A stretch of DNA of 64,000 bases from Sideroxydans sp. (GTDB lineage Bacteria > Pseudomonadota > Gammaproteobacteria > Burkholderiales > Gallionellaceae): contig VMTA01000038.1 of NCBI GenBank assembly GCA_013791855.1, positions 1-64,000 of the forward strand. The letters run 5' to 3'. The notes under the pieces were generated by a model. The model was given only the letters and a program-made list of their open reading frames with translations. It ran no database searches and was not told the origin of the DNA. Both the position numbers and the translations under genes were made by a program. Positions 1 to 9,900 of this stretch are shown here, in pieces; within the stretch, counting starts at the first letter, position 1, and every line of letters starts with the position of its first letter.

Positions 1-918
1 GAACTGCAGATGCAGGGCCTGCGTCAACTGGTTGTTGTAGGCCAGGTTGGCAGTGCGATATCTATTGTCGAAGTCGCGGTTCGGTCTGCCCAAGTCACCG
101 TTGTGACCGGTGTGATGCAGGAACAACGAAAGCGAATGGTCGGGGCGGTCGAAGGCGAGACTGAGCTTGCCGTAGACCTTGAGTTTGTCGTAGTTGGCAG
201 CTTCCACGGTCTGCAGCCAGGAGTTGGCGGCACCGTACTGGGTGTAGCTCGAACGTTCGTCCGATGCGCCCACGAAGTAGCTCAGGTTGCCCTGATAACC
301 CTGATGATAGGCGCGCGCGTTGAATGTGTCGTACGAACCATACCCGGCCTGCGCACGGGTGAGTGTCTTGTCGATGCGATCCTTGAGTACCAGATTGGTG
401 GTGCCTGCCAGCGGAGATTCGTTTCCCGCAAAATCCATGGACAGGTAGTTGGAATAGAGCACGGAAGCCGGGCCCTTGTGCGCCTCGATGCGTTCCAGTG
501 CCCAGGGATCGAGACTCATCGCATCGACGAAGGAGTCGATGGGCACGCCGTCGAGCAGGTAGCTGTTGTACTTGGGGCCGAGCCCGGCATACGAGCCCCA
601 GTTGGCGTCGTTGCGCGACAGTACGTTGACGAACTGGCCGGAGGTGTAACGCAGCAGTTCGGAGATGTTGCGGTTGTAGACGGGCTGCCGTTCGAATGCC
701 TCACCGTGCAGCACGACGATGTTCTGCGTCACCGAACTGCGCGTCTGTGGCACCTTGCTTTCTGTGACCACCATGTTGGCCAGGTCTTCGAGACTGGCAA
801 CATCGACGAAACGGCTGAGGGGAAGGTCGCGGACGGATTCGGCGGAGGCGCATGGCAGCGGGGCGATACAAAGCACCAGAACAGTGCAGGACACGGAAAG
901 GCGTTGGTACAACTTCAT
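1..918 (-). CDS. TonB-dependent outer-membrane receptor, N-terminal part (cut by window edge)
   Basis: The reading frame starts at ATG 916-918 and stays open to base 1, giving 306 residues with no stop, so the C-terminal barrel lies outside the window. Residues 1-26 form a Sec signal peptide ending in CASA. A plug domain follows: a VTESKVPQ-like TonB box region near residue 50, then a segment with LLDGVPIDS near residue 120 and IEAHKGPASVLY near residue 145, both typical of TonB-receptor plugs. From about residue 190 the alternating aromatic strands of the barrel begin. TonB receptors import metal chelates, cobalamin or other scarce ligands; the substrate cannot be told from this part. I see no recognisable riboswitch in the 181 bp upstream. 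Confidence 0.85.
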   Translation of the reverse strand, partial: MKLYQRLSVSCTVLVLCIAPLPCASAESVRDLPLSRFVDVASLEDLANMVVTESKVPQTRSSVTQNIVVLHGEAFERQPVYNRNISELLRYTSGQFVNVLSRNDANWGSYAGLGPKYNSYLLDGVPIDSFVDAMSLDPWALERIEAHKGPASVLYSNYLSMDFAGNESPLAGTTNLVLKDRIDKTLTRAQAGYGSYDTFNARAYHQGYQGNLSYFVGASDERSSYTQYGAANSWLQTVEAANYDKLKVYGKLSLAFDRPDHSLSLFLHHTGHNGDLGRPNRDFDNRYRTANLAYNNQLTQALHLQF

Positions 919-1099
919 GGTGCTCGTTCTCCCCCGAAACAACACATGCAGTAACGGCAATGTTACCGAACCTCAAGCGGGCGGACGCGAACCAGTCGCG
1001 ATCTCACCAGCAGCCTTCCTCCTTATGCGACCGGCCTTATCTGCCCCCGGACTGGTTAGGGGATGGCTCTTGATCTTGTTGCGGAGTGTAGCGTGAACC

Positions 1100-2149
1100 T
1101 CAAGCAACCGTCACCGTTTTGTCCAGATACACATCCTGGATAGCATTCAGCAAAGTCACCCCATCAGCCATCGGTTTCTGGAAAGCCTTACGTCCCGAGA
1201 TCAGTCCCATGCCGCCACCGCGTTTGTTGATGACCGCTGTTCTCACCGCCTGCGCCAGATCGTTGTTTCCCGATGAACCGCCCGAGTTGATCATGCCGAC
1301 TCGGCCCATGTAGCAGTTCGCCACTTGGTAGCGCACCAGATCGATGGGGTGGTCGGTGGTGAGGTCGCTGTAGACCTTTGGGCTGGTCTTTCCGAACTTG
1401 ATGGCGTTGTAGCCGCCGTTGTTCTCCGCCATCTTCTGCTTCACGATGTCGGCGTTGATGGTGGCGGCGAGATGGTTGGCCTGTCCGGTGAGGTCGGCCG
1501 CGACATGGTAGTCCTTGTCTCCGACCTTGAACGCCGGATTGCGCAGGTAAGCCCACAGGATGGTCGCCATACCCAAGCTGTGCGCATGTTCGAATGCTTC
1601 CGAGACTTCCTGTATCTGTCGGCGCGAGTGTTCAGAGCCGTAGAAGATCGTTGCACCCACCGCTACCGCGCCCATATCAAAGGCCTGGTCAACGCTGGCG
1701 AACAGCGTCTGGTCGAATTCATTGGGGTAGGTGAGCAGTTCGTTGTGGTTGATCTTCACGATGAACGGGATCTTGTGCGCATATTTGCGCGCGACCGAAC
1801 CCAGCACGCCCAGTGTGGAAGCCACGCCGTTGCAACCGCCTTCGATGGCCAGTTTGACGATGTTCTCGGGATCGAAATACATGGGGTTGGGCGCGAACGA
1901 TGCACCGCCGGAGTGTTCCACCCCCTGGTCGACCGGGAGCAATGACAGATAGCCGGTGTTGGCGAGCCTTCCCGTTCCGTACAATGCCTGCAAGCTACGC
2001 AATACACCGGTCTGGCGATCCTTCATTGCCACCACGCGATCCACATAATCCGGTCCCGGCACATGCAGAGACTCCTTGGGGATGCCTGCACAGCGATGAT
2101 TCAACAGGGATTCGGCTTCTTCGGCTAACAGCTGCGTGATGTTCGTCAT
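1100..2149 (-). CDS. fbaB: Class I fructose-bisphosphate aldolase (FbaB/DhnA family)
   Basis: This 349-residue protein should cleave fructose 1,6-bisphosphate to glyceraldehyde 3-phosphate and DHAP, or catalyse the reverse in gluconeogenesis, through a Schiff-base lysine. Supporting segments are the VKINHNELL strand about residue 130, and [13 protein letters not shown] and the glycine-rich [13 protein letters not shown] phosphate-binding region in the C-terminal third. I chose the ATG at 2147-2149 because AAGGAG lies 7-8 bases upstream; an in-frame TTG 13 codons earlier has no such site. It is divergent from purT. The assignment is by family resemblance; I did not identify the catalytic lysine with certainty. 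Confidence 0.85.
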   Translation of the reverse strand: MTNITQLLAEEAESLLNHRCAGIPKESLHVPGPDYVDRVVAMKDRQTGVLRSLQALYGTGRLANTGYLSLLPVDQGVEHSGGASFAPNPMYFDPENIVKLAIEGGCNGVASTLGVLGSVARKYAHKIPFIVKINHNELLTYPNEFDQTLFASVDQAFDMGAVAVGATIFYGSEHSRRQIQEVSEAFEHAHSLGMATILWAYLRNPAFKVGDKDYHVAADLTGQANHLAATINADIVKQKMAENNGGYNAIKFGKTSPKVYSDLTTDHPIDLVRYQVANCYMGRVGMINSGGSSGNNDLAQAVRTAVINKRGGGMGLISGRKAFQKPMADGVTLLNAIQDVYLDKTVTVA

Positions 2150-2218
2150 GATTCTTTCTCCTTTGAAAAAATACGATGTAGCGAGCAACGGAATGTGAGT
2201 CCCATCTTACTCCTCCGA

Positions 2219-2224
2219 TATAAT
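2219..2224 (+). promoter_or_regulatory. -10 element upstream of purT
   Basis: A perfect TATAAT lies 33 bp before the purT ATG, in the divergent fbaB/purT gap, followed by a CCGCC discriminator. No convincing -35 hexamer is visible at 16-18 bp, so the promoter may rely on an activator or be weak. Confidence 0.45.
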
Positions 2225-2256
2225 TCCGCCATTCGTATCCACCATCGGAACCCGTC

Positions 2257-3465
2257 ATGCAGCCCACCATCCTCGGCACACCGCTTTCCCCCTCGGCCAC
2301 CCGGGTCATGTTGCTCGGGAGCGGCGAACTCGGCAAGGAAGTCATCATTGCGCTGCAAAGACTGGGCGCGGAAGTCATCGCGGTGGACCGCTATGCCAAC
2401 GCGCCCGGTCACCAGCTGGCACACCGCGCGCATGTCATCAACATGGCGGATGGCGCAGCCTTGCGCGCGCTCATAGAAAAAGAGCAGCCGCACATCATTG
2501 TGCCGGAGATCGAGGCCATCGCCACCGATATGCTGGTGCAGATCGAGCGTGAAGGGCTGGTGCGGGTCATTCCCACTGCCCGCGCCGCGCAGCTCACCAT
2601 GAACCGCGAGGGTATACGCCGTCTGGCGGCTGAGACATTGTGGTTGCCGACTTCACCCTACAAGTTCGCCGACAGTCTTGAGGAACTGCAAGCGGCGATA
2701 GATGGCGGCATCGGCTATCCCTGCATTGTCAAACCGGTGATGTCGTCATCGGGCAAAGGGCAGTCGAAACTGGACGGCCCGCAGGATGTGCAGACAGCGT
2801 GGGACTATGCCGCCAGCGGTTCGCGCGTCAATCAGGGACGGGTCATCGTCGAAGGCTTCGTCGACTTCGATTACGAGATCACGCAACTCACCGTGCGCGC
2901 GCTCGGGGCTGACGGGCAGATCGAGACGCATTTCTGCGCACCCATCGGCCATGTGCAGGTGCACGGCGATTATGTGGAAAGTTGGCAGCCGATGGCCATG
3001 TCCGAAGTCGCCTTGCAGCGCTCGCGCGACATCGCGAAAAAGGTCACCGACGATCTGGGCGGATTGGGCCTGTTTGGCGTCGAGCTGTTCATCAAAGGCG
3101 ATCGCGTCTGGTTCTCCGAAGTCAGCCCGCGTCCGCACGATACCGGCATGGTGACCATGTGCACGCAGCGCTTCAACGAGTTCGAGCTGCACGCCCGCGC
3201 CATACTCGGTCTGCCGGTGGATGCGTCGTTGCGCGAGCCTGGTGCGTCGGCGGTCATCTACGGCCAGATGGACGAGAAGGGTATCGCCTTCAAGGGCGTG
3301 GAAGATGCTTTGCGCGTACCGGGCGCGGACATCCGCCTGTTCGGAAAACCGGAAGCGTTCATGCGCCGCCGTATGGGCGTGGCACTGGCTACCGGCAACA
3401 ATACCGACGAGGCTCGGCAGCGTGCCAAGCTTGCGGCAAGCAAAGTCATTCCGTTCAAACCATGA
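2257..3465 (+). CDS. purT: Formate-dependent phosphoribosylglycinamide formyltransferase (GAR transformylase 2)
   Basis: PurT uses formate and ATP to convert GAR to formyl-GAR in purine synthesis, the folate-independent alternative to PurN. The 402-residue length is normal. The N-terminal Rossmann-like region contains [11 protein letters not shown] (residues 19-29). The ATP-grasp domain shows [12 protein letters not shown] about residue 160, and [13 protein letters not shown] about residue 290 carries metal- and nucleotide-binding residues. Its stop overlaps the next ATG as ATGA, so it is translationally coupled to the VOC and zapE genes. A perfect TATAAT lies just upstream. Confidence 0.95.
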   Translation: MQPTILGTPLSPSATRVMLLGSGELGKEVIIALQRLGAEVIAVDRYANAPGHQLAHRAHVINMADGAALRALIEKEQPHIIVPEIEAIATDMLVQIEREGLVRVIPTARAAQLTMNREGIRRLAAETLWLPTSPYKFADSLEELQAAIDGGIGYPCIVKPVMSSSGKGQSKLDGPQDVQTAWDYAASGSRVNQGRVIVEGFVDFDYEITQLTVRALGADGQIETHFCAPIGHVQVHGDYVESWQPMAMSEVALQRSRDIAKKVTDDLGGLGLFGVELFIKGDRVWFSEVSPRPHDTGMVTMCTQRFNEFELHARAILGLPVDASLREPGASAVIYGQMDEKGIAFKGVEDALRVPGADIRLFGKPEAFMRRRMGVALATGNNTDEARQRAKLAASKVIPFKP

Positions 3466-3836
3466 TCCTCGGCATCCACCATGTGACTTTCATCAGCAGC
3501 GATCTGGCGCGCTCGCGAGGTTTCTATGAAGGTTTGCTGGGATTGAAGGCCGATCCCAAACGCCCGCTGATGAGCTTTGATGGCGTGTGGTACGACGTGG
3601 CACCGGGTCAGCAGATCCATCTGATGCTGCTCCCCAACCCGGATGCAGGTGTGGAGCGCCCGCTGCATGGCGGGCGCGATCGGCATGTGGCATTCATGGT
3701 GGAAGATGTGAAGACCCTGGCTTCCCATCTGCTGTCAGCGGGGGTTGCATTCACGCTCAGCCAGTCAGGACGCAGTGCGCTGTTCTGCCGTGATCCGGAC
3801 GACAACGCGCTGGAGTTTGTTCAAGCGAAGCCATGA
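3462..3836 (+). CDS. VOC-superfamily protein (glyoxalase/dioxygenase fold)
   Basis: A 124-residue protein of the vicinal oxygen chelate fold. It opens with [12 protein letters not shown], where a histidine at about residue 5-6 is a typical metal ligand. It contains the RHVAFMVED strand in the middle and ends with [13 protein letters not shown], where the glutamate is the usual last metal ligand. The family includes glyoxalase I, fosfomycin-resistance enzymes and ring-cleavage dioxygenases; the substrate is not predictable here. Start and stop both overlap their neighbours by ATGA, so it is produced with PurT and ZapE. Confidence 0.8.
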   Translation: MILGIHHVTFISSDLARSRGFYEGLLGLKADPKRPLMSFDGVWYDVAPGQQIHLMLLPNPDAGVERPLHGGRDRHVAFMVEDVKTLASHLLSAGVAFTLSQSGRSALFCRDPDDNALEFVQAKP

Positions 3837-4945
3837 ACCCTCCAGTCAGTCCAAAGCGCTGGTATCAGGCCGCATGCGAGCGATCCGGTATCGTTTGCGA
3901 TGCGCCGCAGCTTGCGGCGATCGAGCAACTTGAGATCTTTTGGGATCAATTGGTCGAATTCAAACAGAAGCGCAACCAGTTCCTGGGACGCAGCTTGCTG
4001 AGTCCGGATGTGCCCAAGGGGCTGTATATCTGGGGCGGCGTAGGGCGCGGCAAGACCTTCCTGATGGATGGGTTCTACGAATGCTTGCCCTACAAACGCA
4101 AACGCCGTATCCACTTTCACAATTTCATGGTCGAAGTGCACCATGAGATGAAGCGGCTCGCGCATGAGCGCGATGCGCTGATCGCGCTTGCCGACCAAAT
4201 CGCGCACTCGACACGTTTGCTGTGTCTGGATGAGTTCCATGTGGATGACATCGCCGATGCGATGATCCTGGGCAGGCTGTTGGGGGCATTGTTCGAGCGC
4301 GGCGTGGTACTGCTGACCACCTCGAACATCGAACCGGACGCGCTCTATCTGCACGGTCTGCAGCGCCAGAACTTCCTGCCGGCCATCGCGCTGATCAAGC
4401 GCGAATTGAAGGTGCTGCATCTGGATAGTGATACCGATTACCGTTTGTTGCAGATGGAGCGCGATCCGCTGTTCATGTTCGGTGATGTCGAAGAGAACGA
4501 AAGACAGTTGGCTTCATTGTTCGACCGTTTGACGGCGGGCGCCCCTTCAGAAGAGAAGTCCATACAGGTTCGCAATATCCGGATGCCGGTGCGTCGCGTT
4601 GCGCGTGAAGTGGTGTGGTTCGATTTTGCAGAGCTATGCGGCGGCCATCATGACCAGTCGGACTATCTTGATATCGCGCATCGTTTTCCGACGGTGCTCG
4701 TCTCCGGTATTCCACAGTTGTCTGCCGAAAACGGCGCCGCGGCACGCAGATTCACATGGCTGATCGACGTGCTGTATGACAACCATGTCAAATTGGCTGC
4801 CAGCTTTGCTGTGAGTCTGGATGAGTTGTATGAGGCGGGCAGGCATGACAGCGAAGTGCAACGCATCGCCAGCCGTTTGACCGAGATGCAGACCCGCCAT
4901 TATCTGGAACTGCCGCACCGCAGTCGCGGTGCGACACTGACTTGA
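3833..4945 (+). CDS. zapE: Cell division protein ZapE (AFG1-like P-loop ATPase)
   Basis: This 370-residue ATPase carries a Walker A motif GGVGRGKT at residues 68-75 and a Walker B segment LLCLDEFHVDD about residues 128-138, the layout of the AFG1/ZapE family. A sensor-like LLTTSNIEPDALY follows about residue 160. In E. coli ZapE binds FtsZ and affects Z-ring dynamics under stress and low oxygen; mitochondrial relatives act in respiratory-chain quality control. The start overlaps the upstream stop as ATGA. The gene converges on a small membrane protein, with 11 bp between the two stop codons. Confidence 0.9.
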   Translation: MNPPVSPKRWYQAACERSGIVCDAPQLAAIEQLEIFWDQLVEFKQKRNQFLGRSLLSPDVPKGLYIWGGVGRGKTFLMDGFYECLPYKRKRRIHFHNFMVEVHHEMKRLAHERDALIALADQIAHSTRLLCLDEFHVDDIADAMILGRLLGALFERGVVLLTTSNIEPDALYLHGLQRQNFLPAIALIKRELKVLHLDSDTDYRLLQMERDPLFMFGDVEENERQLASLFDRLTAGAPSEEKSIQVRNIRMPVRRVAREVVWFDFAELCGGHHDQSDYLDIAHRFPTVLVSGIPQLSAENGAAARRFTWLIDVLYDNHVKLAASFAVSLDELYEAGRHDSEVQRIASRLTEMQTRHYLELPHRSRGATLT

Positions 4946-4956
4946 ACTGAAGAAGT

Positions 4957-5337
4957 TCAGTTGCCTTGCGCGTAGCGGGTGTCGTGCGCCTGCTGGCACT
5001 CCGCATAGGCTGCGATCAGGGTGTCTTCCGCTTGGGCGACGATCTCTTCCGGGATCGTGAACTCGCCGGGTTTGCGCCTGACCGGTTTGCGGTTCTCGGT
5101 CAGGAAGGTTTCCTTGGCCTGGTCGGCAGTCGCCTTGCAGGTATTGAACGCTTCCGTCAGCTCTGCTTCGAACTTGGCGCGTGCCGCAGCGCGTGCGGCC
5201 GCTTCAGCGCGTGCCTGAATCATCTCCTGTCGGGCCTGTTCCGCAAGGAGTTGTTCCTGCTTGTTCAGATGGTCCAGATATAGCCATGCACCAGCAGCCA
5301 GCACGATCAGAACGACAGCAATCACTTTCTTCAGCAT
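4957..5337 (-). CDS. Small single-pass membrane protein with charged helix, unknown function
   Basis: 126 residues. Residues 4-20 are a hydrophobic helix preceded by MLKK, so the protein is either anchored by its N-terminus or secreted with an uncleaved signal. Residues 25-65 are rich in Ala, Glu, Gln and Arg and should form a helix or coiled coil. The C-terminal part has two cysteines (FNTC and AYAEC) that could pair if it is periplasmic. A ribosome site resembling GAGGAG lies upstream of the ATG. I do not recognise the family. It is convergent with zapE. Confidence 0.65.
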   Translation of the reverse strand: MLKKVIAVVLIVLAAGAWLYLDHLNKQEQLLAEQARQEMIQARAEAAARAAARAKFEAELTEAFNTCKATADQAKETFLTENRKPVRRKPGEFTIPEEIVAQAEDTLIAAYAECQQAHDTRYAQGN

Positions 5338-5396
5338 TTCCAGCTCCTCGGGAAGGTTGGTTTAGGTGCGCGCATCATAGCCTGTTTTGCGGAAGG

Positions 5397-6431
5397 TTAT
5401 GGGGCGGGGTTGGGGTAACGCTGGTGAACAGCCTCGATGGCGGCCAGAGTTTCTTCAGACAATGATACTGGCGCACTTTCCAGGTTCTCTTTCAGTTGTT
5501 GCATCGTTGTCGCCCCCAGAATGACGCTGCTGGTGAAGCGGCGAGTGCGAGCAAAAGCCAGCGCCAGCGCGGCAGGCGTCAGGCCTGCTTGCTGTGCGAT
5601 ACGCACGTATTCCTGCGTGGCAGCGGGGACATTCGGCTTGTTATAGCGTTGACCGAAGCCGGGGAACAGGGTGATGCGGCCATGCGCAGCAGGATCGGCA
5701 AGATACTTGCCGGTCAGCCAGCCGAATGCCAGCGGACTGTAGGCAAGCAGACCGACATCGCTGTGATGACAGACCTCGGCCAGTCCGGCTTCGAAAGTGC
5801 GGTTCATCAGGTGATAGGCGTTCTGGATGCTGACGATCCTGGGCAAACCCAGTTGTTCGGCGCAACGCACGAACTCCATCACGCCCCATGGCGTCTCGTT
5901 GCTCAGGCCGATATGGCGCACCTTGCCGGCTGTGACCAGTTCGCCCAGCGCCTGCAAGTGTTCGGCGATGGAGGTGGCTTCGCGCTCTTGCGTGGCATCG
6001 TAGCTGGTGGCACCGAACATCGGCACATAGCGATCCGGCCAGTGGATCTGGTACAGGTCAACATAGTCGGTCTGCAAGCGTTGCAGGCTGGCATCTATAG
6101 CAGCGTGTATGTGCTCCCTGTTGACACGCGGGCCGCCGCGTATCCAGCCGAAACCGCGCGCGGGACCGGCGATCTTGGTGGCGACGACAAGCTTGTCGCG
6201 TTGCTGGTGCTTCAGCCAGTTGCCGATGTATTGCTCGGTACGATGCACAGTTTCGGCACGAGGGGCGACCGGGTACATCTCGGCGGTGTCGATGAAGTTC
6301 ACGCCCTGGGAAACGGCGTAATCCAGTTGGGCATGCGCCTCGGCCTCGGTATTCTGTTCGCCGTAGGTCATGGTGCCCAGACACAGTGCGGACACGTTCA
6401 GGTCGCTACTGCCGATCACGCGATATTCCAT
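5397..6431 (-). CDS. tas: NADP(H)-dependent aldo/keto reductase, Tas-like
   Basis: 344 residues, the size of E. coli Tas and longer than most aldo/keto reductases. The catalytic tetrad is visible: Asp48 and Tyr53 in FIDTAEMYP, Lys86 in VVATKIAG and His130 in YQIHWPDR. The GLSNETPWGVM segment about residue 170 is characteristic of the Tas/YghZ group, and the C-terminal VILGATTMQQLKENL region binds NADP phosphate. The physiological substrate is unknown. It sits 4 bp downstream of queF on the same strand and is probably co-transcribed; no functional link to queuosine is implied. Confidence 0.9.
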   Translation of the reverse strand: MEYRVIGSSDLNVSALCLGTMTYGEQNTEAEAHAQLDYAVSQGVNFIDTAEMYPVAPRAETVHRTEQYIGNWLKHQQRDKLVVATKIAGPARGFGWIRGGPRVNREHIHAAIDASLQRLQTDYVDLYQIHWPDRYVPMFGATSYDATQEREATSIAEHLQALGELVTAGKVRHIGLSNETPWGVMEFVRCAEQLGLPRIVSIQNAYHLMNRTFEAGLAEVCHHSDVGLLAYSPLAFGWLTGKYLADPAAHGRITLFPGFGQRYNKPNVPAATQEYVRIAQQAGLTPAALALAFARTRRFTSSVILGATTMQQLKENLESAPVSLSEETLAAIEAVHQRYPNPAP

Positions 6432-6435
6432 GGAT

Positions 6436-6855
6436 TCAGCCGCGGGTGTTGGATTGACTGTGGAAGCCGCTCAGTTCGACGCGCGGAGCGGGCTGCCAGC
6501 CGTCCTTGCGGTGTTCAGCGACCACGTTGGTGAAGATGCCGCCGCGCACATAGAACTTGGCGGTCAGGCGCATGTAGCGCGGCTGAGTGGCGGCTACCAG
6601 ATCGTCCAGGATGCGGTTGGTCACGTCTTCGTGGAAATGACCTTCCTCGCGGAACGACCACATATAGAGCTTCAGGCTCTTCAGCTCCACGCACTGCTCA
6701 TCGGCGATGTAATCCAGGATCAGGGTGGCGAAGTCCGGCTGTCCTGTTTTTGGACAAAGGCAAGTGAATTCAGGGATCTCCATGTGGATGTGATAATCAC
6801 GTCCGGGCTGAGGATTGGGGAAAGTCTCCAGTGTTTTGCCTGGTTTTGTAGTCAT
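6436..6855 (-). CDS. queF: NADPH-dependent 7-cyano-7-deazaguanine reductase
   Basis: QueF reduces preQ0 to preQ1 in queuosine biosynthesis. At 139 residues this is the short unimodular type. The catalytic cysteine is Cys34 in [10 protein letters not shown], which forms the thioimide with preQ0. The family motif ELKSLKLY lies at residues 57-64, and EGHFHEDV at 71-78 carries the conserved histidine and glutamate. A TATAAT on the minus strand at 6894-6899 is a plausible -10 element. No other queuosine gene is present in this window. Confidence 0.95.
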   Translation of the reverse strand: MTTKPGKTLETFPNPQPGRDYHIHMEIPEFTCLCPKTGQPDFATLILDYIADEQCVELKSLKLYMWSFREEGHFHEDVTNRILDDLVAATQPRYMRLTAKFYVRGGIFTNVVAEHRKDGWQPAPRVELSGFHSQSNTRG

Positions 6856-6918
6856 TGTTGGTTGCCCTTGGGAGTTCAGTTAGAATGCGGCGCATTATAA
6901 CGTCTCCCTGTCAGCAAA

Positions 6919-9900
6919 TTGCGCCTCAGTCAGATCAAACTCGCCGGCTTCAAGTCCTTCGTCGATCCCACCACTATCTCGCTGCCGGGGCAGCTGGTAG
7001 GCATCGTTGGTCCGAACGGTTGCGGAAAATCGAACGTGATCGATGCGCTGCGCTGGGTGTTGGGCGAATCCCGTGCTTCGGCTTTGCGCGGTGAATCCAT
7101 GCAGGACGTGATCTTCAACGGCTCCGGCAACCGCAAGGCGGTGTCGCGCGCCAGCGTGGAGCTGGTGTTCGACAACTCGCTGGGTAAGGTGGGCGGGCAG
7201 TGGGCCAGCTACGCCGAAATCTCTATCAAGCGCGCATTGCAGCGTGACGGCGATTCGAATTACTACATCAACAACCAGAACGTCCGCCGCAAGGACATCA
7301 CCGATATCTTCCTCGGCACCGGTGTCGGCGCGCGTGCCTACGCCATCATCGAACAGGGCATGATCTCGCGCATCATTGAGGCCAAGCCGGAAGAGCTGCG
7401 CGTGTTCCTGGAAGAGGCAGCGGGTGTATCCAAATACCGGGACCGCCGTCGCGAGACCGAATTGCGTCTGGCCGACACCCGCGTCAACCTGTCGCGCGTG
7501 TCCGACATCCTGCTGGAGCTGGACAAACAATTGACACACTTGGGTGAGCAGGCCGAAGTGGCCCAGGTCTATCGTGAACTGGAAGCGCGCCGCGAGACCA
7601 CGCAGCGCCTGCTCTGGCTGCTGAACAAGCAGGAAGCAGAGGCACGACGCGAGCGCTATATCCAGCAATTGGAAAAGACCAAGAACGAGCTGGAAGCCGA
7701 GATTGCTAAGTTGCGCGAGGTCGAGAGCCAACTCGAAGGACGGCGCAGCGAACATTTTGCGTTATCCGATGCCGTGCATGCCAAGCAGGGCGACCTGTAT
7801 GCGACCAATGCCGAGGCAGCGCGTCTGGAACAGCAGATCGCTTTCCTGAATGAACAACGCAATCGACTGTCACAACAGATTCAGAACGGCGAACGCCAGA
7901 TCGCCCAGCAGCAGGCCCAGCTGAAAGGGTTGCGCTCGTTGCAGAGCCATTGGCTGGAGCAGCAACAGGACAGCGCAGTGCGTGTCAATGTTTGCGAGGA
8001 GCGTGCCGGGAACGAAGCGCAATATCTGCCGCAGGCCGAAGATGCGTCGCGTCTGGCGCAGGAAAAGCACAATGCCATGCAGCGCGAGCTGTTGCTGATC
8101 CAGCAACAGCTACAACTGGCCGAAACGCAGCGCGGGCATATCCAAAGCAATTTCCAGCAGTTCGAAGGTCGCCGCTCTCGCTTGCTGCAGGAACGTGACA
8201 GCCTGCCGCGTCTGGACACCGATGCGCTGACGCAAGCGCAGCAACGTTCCGCCGAGATGCAGATGGCGCAAGAGACCCAGCGGGAGAAACTGTCGGACTT
8301 GCAGCAACGTTTGCCTCAGGTCGATACGGCACGCCGCGAAGCGCGCATGGCGGCACAAGACCTTGAGCGTCAGCTGGGCCACACCGAAGCGCGTCTGAAT
8401 GCGCTCAAGCAGTTGCAGGCACAACTCGATAACGACAAGGATCTGCATGTGTGGCTGGTCGGGCAGGGCTTGGATGATGCGCCCCGACTGTGGCAGTCCA
8501 TACGTATCGAACAAGGTTGGGAAGATGCGTTGGAAGCCGTGTTGCGTGAACGCATCAATGCTTTGCCTCTGGAACGTCTGGATGCCGCCGCCGTCTGGGA
8601 TCAGCCGCCGGGTAAAGTGGCGTTATTCGATGCCGCCCATGCTGGCATGGGCGCGACATCATCACGCGCTGGCATGAAACCGCTGGCCGACTTTGTGAAA
8701 GTGCTGGATGACAAGGCGGCGCAGGTGCTGCAAGACTGGTTGCACGATGTCTATGCGGTAGACGATTTGCAGGTCGCCATGAATATGCGTGGCGGGCTTG
8801 CTGCAGGCGTATGGCTGGTCACCCCGCAGGGGCATCTGGTCAGTGCGCACAGTGTGCTGTTCCATGCGCCGGATAGTCAGGTGCATGGCATCCTGGCGCG
8901 TCAGCGCGAGATCGAATTGCTGCAGGAAGAATCGGAACTGCGCGCCCACGCCCTGACTCAAGGCAAAGAGGCCGCCGCACAGGCAGAGGCTGCCTATCAG
9001 GAGATGGAAGGTCAGATCGCCGCTTTGCGCAGCAGTGCGTCTGCCGCGCAACAACAACTGCACGATGCCCAGTTGCAGATACTCAAGCTGACACAGGCGA
9101 ACGATCGCACGCAGGAACGCAGTGCGCAGATCGCGCAGGAGACGGAAGAACTGTCCGGGCGTGCAGCCGAAGCGCAGCAGCAACTCGAAGAGATCGCGCA
9201 GACCATGGCCGAGCAGCGCGAACGTCTTGAACTGAAGCAGATCGAGTGCGAGCAGGCCAGAGAGCAGGCCGGTGCACAGGAGTCGGCACTGCGCGAGGTG
9301 CGTGAGCGCGCCCAGCATGCGCAGCGTGAATTGCAGGAAGCTAATTTCTTTGCCAAGACTTGTGCCGAGAAGCTGGTCGATCTGGGCTCGAATATCGAAC
9401 AAAATACTGCGACCCTGCAGGAGCAGGAGTCGGCGCTGCTGGCCAGCCAGCAGGAGTTGGCGAACCTGACCGACGGGGATGCGCAGGTTCAGTTACAGGG
9501 TGTGCTGGAGCAACGTCAGGTGCAGGAACAGGCACTGGCTGAGGCGCGCAACACGCTGGAGCATGCCACGCTGAATCTGAACCAGTTGGAGCAATCACGC
9601 CTGTCCTGCGAGCAGAAGTTGAATCCGCTGCGCGAAAAGGTCAGTGAACTCACCCTGAAAGAACAGGAAGCACGCTTGCAGTTCGAGCAGTGGTCGGAGC
9701 AACTGCAAAACATCGAAGAAGAGCCATTGCTCCCCCTGCTGGAGGGCGCCAAGATCGGCGGGTTACAGACTGAACTTGCCAAACTCGGTGTCGAGATCAG
9801 CGCCTTGGGCGCGGTCAATCTGGCTGCGCTGGAAGAATTGCAATCCTCGCAGGAGCGCAAGACCTATCTGGATGCGCAGGCCAAGGATCTGAACGAGGCG

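Noticed and set aside
10-954. Long plus-strand reading frame over the first TonB receptor
   Set aside because: It is antisense to a clear receptor with signal peptide and plug motifs and its own translation shows no recognisable features.
919-1099. Riboswitch (for example cobalamin) upstream of the first TonB receptor
   Set aside because: No B12-box-like or other known riboswitch core is seen; only an 11-bp direct repeat GAACCTCAAGC (968 and 1095), one copy of which overlaps the aldolase stop.
4943-4959. Bidirectional terminator between zapE and the small membrane protein
   Set aside because: The TGAACT/AGTTCA stem is only 6 bp, AT-rich and without a T-run on either strand.
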